Shown in pieces: positions 61,279 to 64,000 of a DNA stretch of 64,000 nucleotides. A program made the translations under genes and the position numbers. How positions within the stretch are numbered: position 1 is the first letter of the stretch; each line of letters starts with the position of its first letter. Under the pieces are notes generated by a model. It did not search any database. It was not told where the DNA came from and saw only the letters and a program-made list of their open reading frames with translations. Source of the DNA: JBQTIY01 sp052387675 (lineage in GTDB: Bacteria; Planctomycetota; B15-G4); the NCBI GenBank assembly GCA_052387675.1, contig JBQTIY010000009.1, forward strand, positions 248,001 to 312,000. The letters are read 5' to 3'.

Positions 61279-64000
61279 TTGCTCGAACGCATCTTGCGCT
61301 TCTCCATCTTCCATCCGGGTCTGATCCTGGTACTCACGCTGCTGGCGGCGGGCGTCGGCGTCGTCTCGCTCACGCGTCTGCCAATCGACGCCGTGCCAGA
61401 CATCACCAACAATCAAGTCCAGATCAATACGCTGGCGTCTTCGCTCTCACCCTTCGAGGTTGAGCAGCAGGTGACCTTCGTCGTCGAGACCTCGCTGGCC
61501 GGCATTCCCGGCCTGCAGTACACGCGCTCGCTCTCGCGCAATGGCTTCTCGCAGGTCACCGCGGTCTTCGATGACGCGGTGGACATCTACTTCGCGCGCA
61601 ATCAAGTCAATGAACGCCTCGGACAGGTGCGCGAGAGCCTGCCGCCGGGCGCCGAGCCGACCATGGGACCTATCGCCACGGGCCTGGGCGAAATCTACAT
61701 GTGGACCGTCGGCTTCGAACATCCCGGCGGCCAGGGTGCCACGATCCTGGATGGGCAAGCTGGCTGGCAGTCCGACGGCGCCTACCTGACTCCCGAAGGC
61801 GAACTGCTGCGCACCTCCATCGAGCGCTCGGCCTATCTGCGCACCGTGCAAGACTGGATCATCCGGCCGCAGCTCAAGAGCGTGCCGGGTGTGGCGGGTG
61901 TGGACTCCATCGGCGGCTACGTGAAGCAGTATCAGGTGCGGCCGGACCTGCAGAAACTCGTCGGCTACGGCCTGACCTTTCGCGACGTGATCGAGGCGCT
62001 GGAGCGCAACAATGTCAGCACCGGTGCCGGCTTCGTCGAGCATCTCGGCGAGGCCTACATCGTGCGGGCCTCGGGGCGGATCGAGACGCTCGAGCAGATC
62101 GCGGCGATCGTCATCACGACTCGGCGGGGTGTGCCAATCCACGTGCATGAGGTCGCTGAAGTCGGACTGGGCGGCGAACTGCGCACCGGCAGCGCCAGCG
62201 AGGACGGCGAGGAGGCTGTGGTTGGCACGGCGCTCATGCTCATCGGCGCCAACAGCCGCACGGTGTCGTCGGCCGTCGATGCCCGCATGCAGCAGGTCGT
62301 GGCCACGCTGCCGCCCGACATCCACGCCCGGACGGTACTGAATCGCACCAAGCTGGTCAACGCGACGATCGCGACCGTGGAGCGAAACCTGATCGAGGGC
62401 GCGATCCTGGTCATCGCGGTGCTGTTCTTCCTGCTCGGCAACGTGCGGGCTGCCGTGCTGACGGCACTGGCGATTCCGCTCTCCATGCTGCTGACGGCAA
62501 CGGGCATGGTCCAAGGCCGCATCAGCGGCAATCTCATGAGCCTCGGAGCCATCGACTTCGGGCTCATCGTCGATGGAGCGGTGATCATCGTCGAGAACTG
62601 CCTGCGCGTCATCGCCGAACGCCAGCACGCGCTGGGGCGGATCCTGACCCGCGAGGAACGCCTCACCGCGGTCTCCGATGCCAGCCTGCAAGTGCGCAAG
62701 GCCACGGTCTTCGGCGAAGCGATCATCATCATCGTCTACTTCCCGATCCTGGCCCTCACGGGCGTCGAAGGAAAGATGTTCCAGCCCATGGCGATGACGG
62801 TGATCTTTGCGCTCATCGCGGCCTTCGTGCTGAGCCTGACCTTCGTGCCGGCCATGGTCGGGTTGCTGATCCGCGGGCGAGTGACCGAGACGGAGAACGT
62901 GCTCATCCGGCTCGCCAAGCGGGTCTACGCGCCCGTCCTCGCGGCCGCCATCCGGCTGCGCTGGCCAGTTGTGGCTGGGGCGCTGGCGGCCTTCCTCGGA
63001 TCGCTCCTGCTCTTCCGCAGTCTCGGGCAGGAATTCGTGCCGACTCTCGATGAGAAGGACATCGCTATGCACGCGATGCGCATCCCCAGCACCGGCATCA
63101 CGCAGTCGACCGAGATGCAGCTCGAGATCGAAAGCATCGTGAGCGAGTTTCCGGAAGTCGCCTTCATCTTCTCCAAGACCGGCACGGCCGAGATGGCCTC
63201 GGACCCGATGCCGCCCAACGTGTCGGACACCTTCATCATCCTGCACTCACAAGAGGACTGGCCCGATCCGGAGCAGTCCAAGGCGGAGCTACAGGAACGC
63301 ATTGAGTTGGCCGTGCAGTCGGCGGTCGGTCACAACTTCGAGTTCACGCAGCCGATCCAGATGCGCTTCAACGAGCTCATCTCGGGCGTGCGAGGTGATG
63401 TCGCAGTCAAGGTCTTCGGAGATGACTTTCCGACCATGGAGGCCGCGGCCCAGCGGATCGCGGGTCTCTTGCGCGACATTCCTGGCGCGGCCGACGTGCG
63501 CGTCGAACAGACCACGGGCCTGCCCGTCATGGACGTGGACATCGACCGCGCCGCCATCTCGCGGGTGGGCCTGGGAGTCTCCGATGTGCAGGACGTTGTG
63601 GCGGCGGCCATCGGCGGCCGGGATGCCGGGCTGGTCTTCGAGGGTGACCGGCGCTTCGATTTGGTGGTGCGCCTGAGTGACGACGTCCGGCAGGACGTGC
63701 ACCGGCTTGAGGACCTGCCCATACCGCTGTCGCATGCGGAAGCTGCTGCCGAGACGCTCGTGCCGATGCTCGATGGCCACGTGCGCTTCGGCCCCGGCTT
63801 CGTGCCGCTCGGATCGGTGGCCACTGTGCGCATTGCTGAGGGGCCCAACCAAGTCAGTCGCGACAACGGCAAGCGGCGCGTCGTCGTGCAGGCCAACGTG
63901 CGCGGCCGCGACCTGGGCTCCTTCGCCCAGGAAGCTCAGACCCGCGTGGCGACCCTGTCGCTCCCGACAGGGACCTGGCTCGAGTGGGGTGGCCAGTTCG
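61279..64000 (+). CDS. CzcA-like heavy-metal RND efflux pump, C-terminus beyond window
   Basis: The frame is open from TTG 61279 (GGAGG 6 nt upstream) to the window end, 907 codons. LPIDAVPDITNNQVQINTLASSLSPFEVE is the HME-RND N-terminus, AIDFGLIVDGAVIIVEN is the fourth-helix motif with the proton-relay Asp pair, and FGEAIIIIVYFPILALTGVEGKMFQPMA follows. The second porter half starts at LGQEFVPTLDEKDIAM. The helix motif fits the Co/Zn/Cd group more than the Cu/Ag group. Roughly the last 130 residues are missing. It is the motor of the tripartite pump with the two genes before the ATPase. Confidence 0.9.
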   Translation, partial: MLERILRFSIFHPGLILVLTLLAAGVGVVSLTRLPIDAVPDITNNQVQINTLASSLSPFEVEQQVTFVVETSLAGIPGLQYTRSLSRNGFSQVTAVFDDAVDIYFARNQVNERLGQVRESLPPGAEPTMGPIATGLGEIYMWTVGFEHPGGQGATILDGQAGWQSDGAYLTPEGELLRTSIERSAYLRTVQDWIIRPQLKSVPGVAGVDSIGGYVKQYQVRPDLQKLVGYGLTFRDVIEALERNNVSTGAGFVEHLGEAYIVRASGRIETLEQIAAIVITTRRGVPIHVHEVAEVGLGGELRTGSASEDGEEAVVGTALMLIGANSRTVSSAVDARMQQVVATLPPDIHARTVLNRTKLVNATIATVERNLIEGAILVIAVLFFLLGNVRAAVLTALAIPLSMLLTATGMVQGRISGNLMSLGAIDFGLIVDGAVIIVENCLRVIAERQHALGRILTREERLTAVSDASLQVRKATVFGEAIIIIVYFPILALTGVEGKMFQPMAMTVIFALIAAFVLSLTFVPAMVGLLIRGRVTETENVLIRLAKRVYAPVLAAAIRLRWPVVAGALAAFLGSLLLFRSLGQEFVPTLDEKDIAMHAMRIPSTGITQSTEMQLEIESIVSEFPEVAFIFSKTGTAEMASDPMPPNVSDTFIILHSQEDWPDPEQSKAELQERIELAVQSAVGHNFEFTQPIQMRFNELISGVRGDVAVKVFGDDFPTMEAAAQRIAGLLRDIPGAADVRVEQTTGLPVMDVDIDRAAISRVGLGVSDVQDVVAAAIGGRDAGLVFEGDRRFDLVVRLSDDVRQDVHRLEDLPIPLSHAEAAAETLVPMLDGHVRFGPGFVPLGSVATVRIAEGPNQVSRDNGKRRVVVQANVRGRDLGSFAQEAQTRVATLSLPTGTWLEWGGQF

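Noticed and set aside
61447..63246. 599-codon minus-strand frame opposite the RND pump
   Set aside because: The plus strand carries an intact CzcA-like sequence with all motifs. The antisense product is His/Asp/Arg-rich noise.

Overview
The window is high-G+C DNA (roughly two thirds or more G+C over most of its length) from a diderm bacterium. The gene content suggests a free-living, probably Planctomycetota-like organism: many large secreted proteins with beta-propellers or parallel beta-helices, a gingipain-type protease, a cytochrome c fused to a beta-propeller, a sulfatase-like enzyme, a DUF481 outer-membrane barrel and a heavy-metal RND pump. The phylum is inferred from gene style; no rRNA or other taxonomic marker is present. 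I see no tRNA, rRNA, CRISPR array, phage or insertion sequence.

Layout. 1-1120: the N-terminal part of a secreted FG-GAP protein on the minus strand, whose start is separated from its body by a (TC)n tract. 1199-10960: membrane glycosyltransferase, membrane-embedded spermidine-synthase-like protein, GT2 glycosyltransferase, PadR-like regulator, a 201-bp element with long inverted ends, a B12-binding radical SAM protein, a small DUF5989-like membrane protein and an SGNH hydrolase. 11181-17098: three secreted proteins (unknown, seven-bladed FG-GAP propeller, parallel beta-helix). 17333-20963: TerC, DUF481 barrel, RmuC and an SRPBCC protein. 20967-26897: C25 protease and propeller-cytochrome. 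26994-30592: MscS channel and OPT transporter. 30696-39818: phosphoglycerate mutase, an AddB/AddA-like nuclease-helicase pair and a sulfatase-like enzyme. 39946-42292: a lower-G+C pair, the second gene frameshifted. 42346-45627: reprolysin-like metalloprotease, nitroreductase and a small membrane protein. 45669-52288: a biotin operon. 52418-54469: sodium:solute symporter. 54466-55643: arsenic genes (arsC, aquaporin). 55818-64000: heavy-metal efflux operon running off the right edge.

The most striking region is the minus-strand operon 52288 to 45669. Its first gene is a thioredoxin-like lipoprotein with an in-frame UGA in a Cys-Thr-UGA motif. A hairpin with GU in its apical loop lies 11 nt downstream, as expected of a bacterial SECIS, so the gene probably encodes a selenoprotein. 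It is coupled by ATGA overlaps to cutC and bioB, then comes a single 1148-residue protein that fuses BioF, BioD and BioA.

Other unusual points are the (TC)n tract that puts a secreted protein one dinucleotide out of frame, a 201-bp element with 25-bp perfect inverted ends beside the PadR gene, and a recurrent TANNNT box only 6-9 nt before many start codons, which suggests widespread leaderless transcription.
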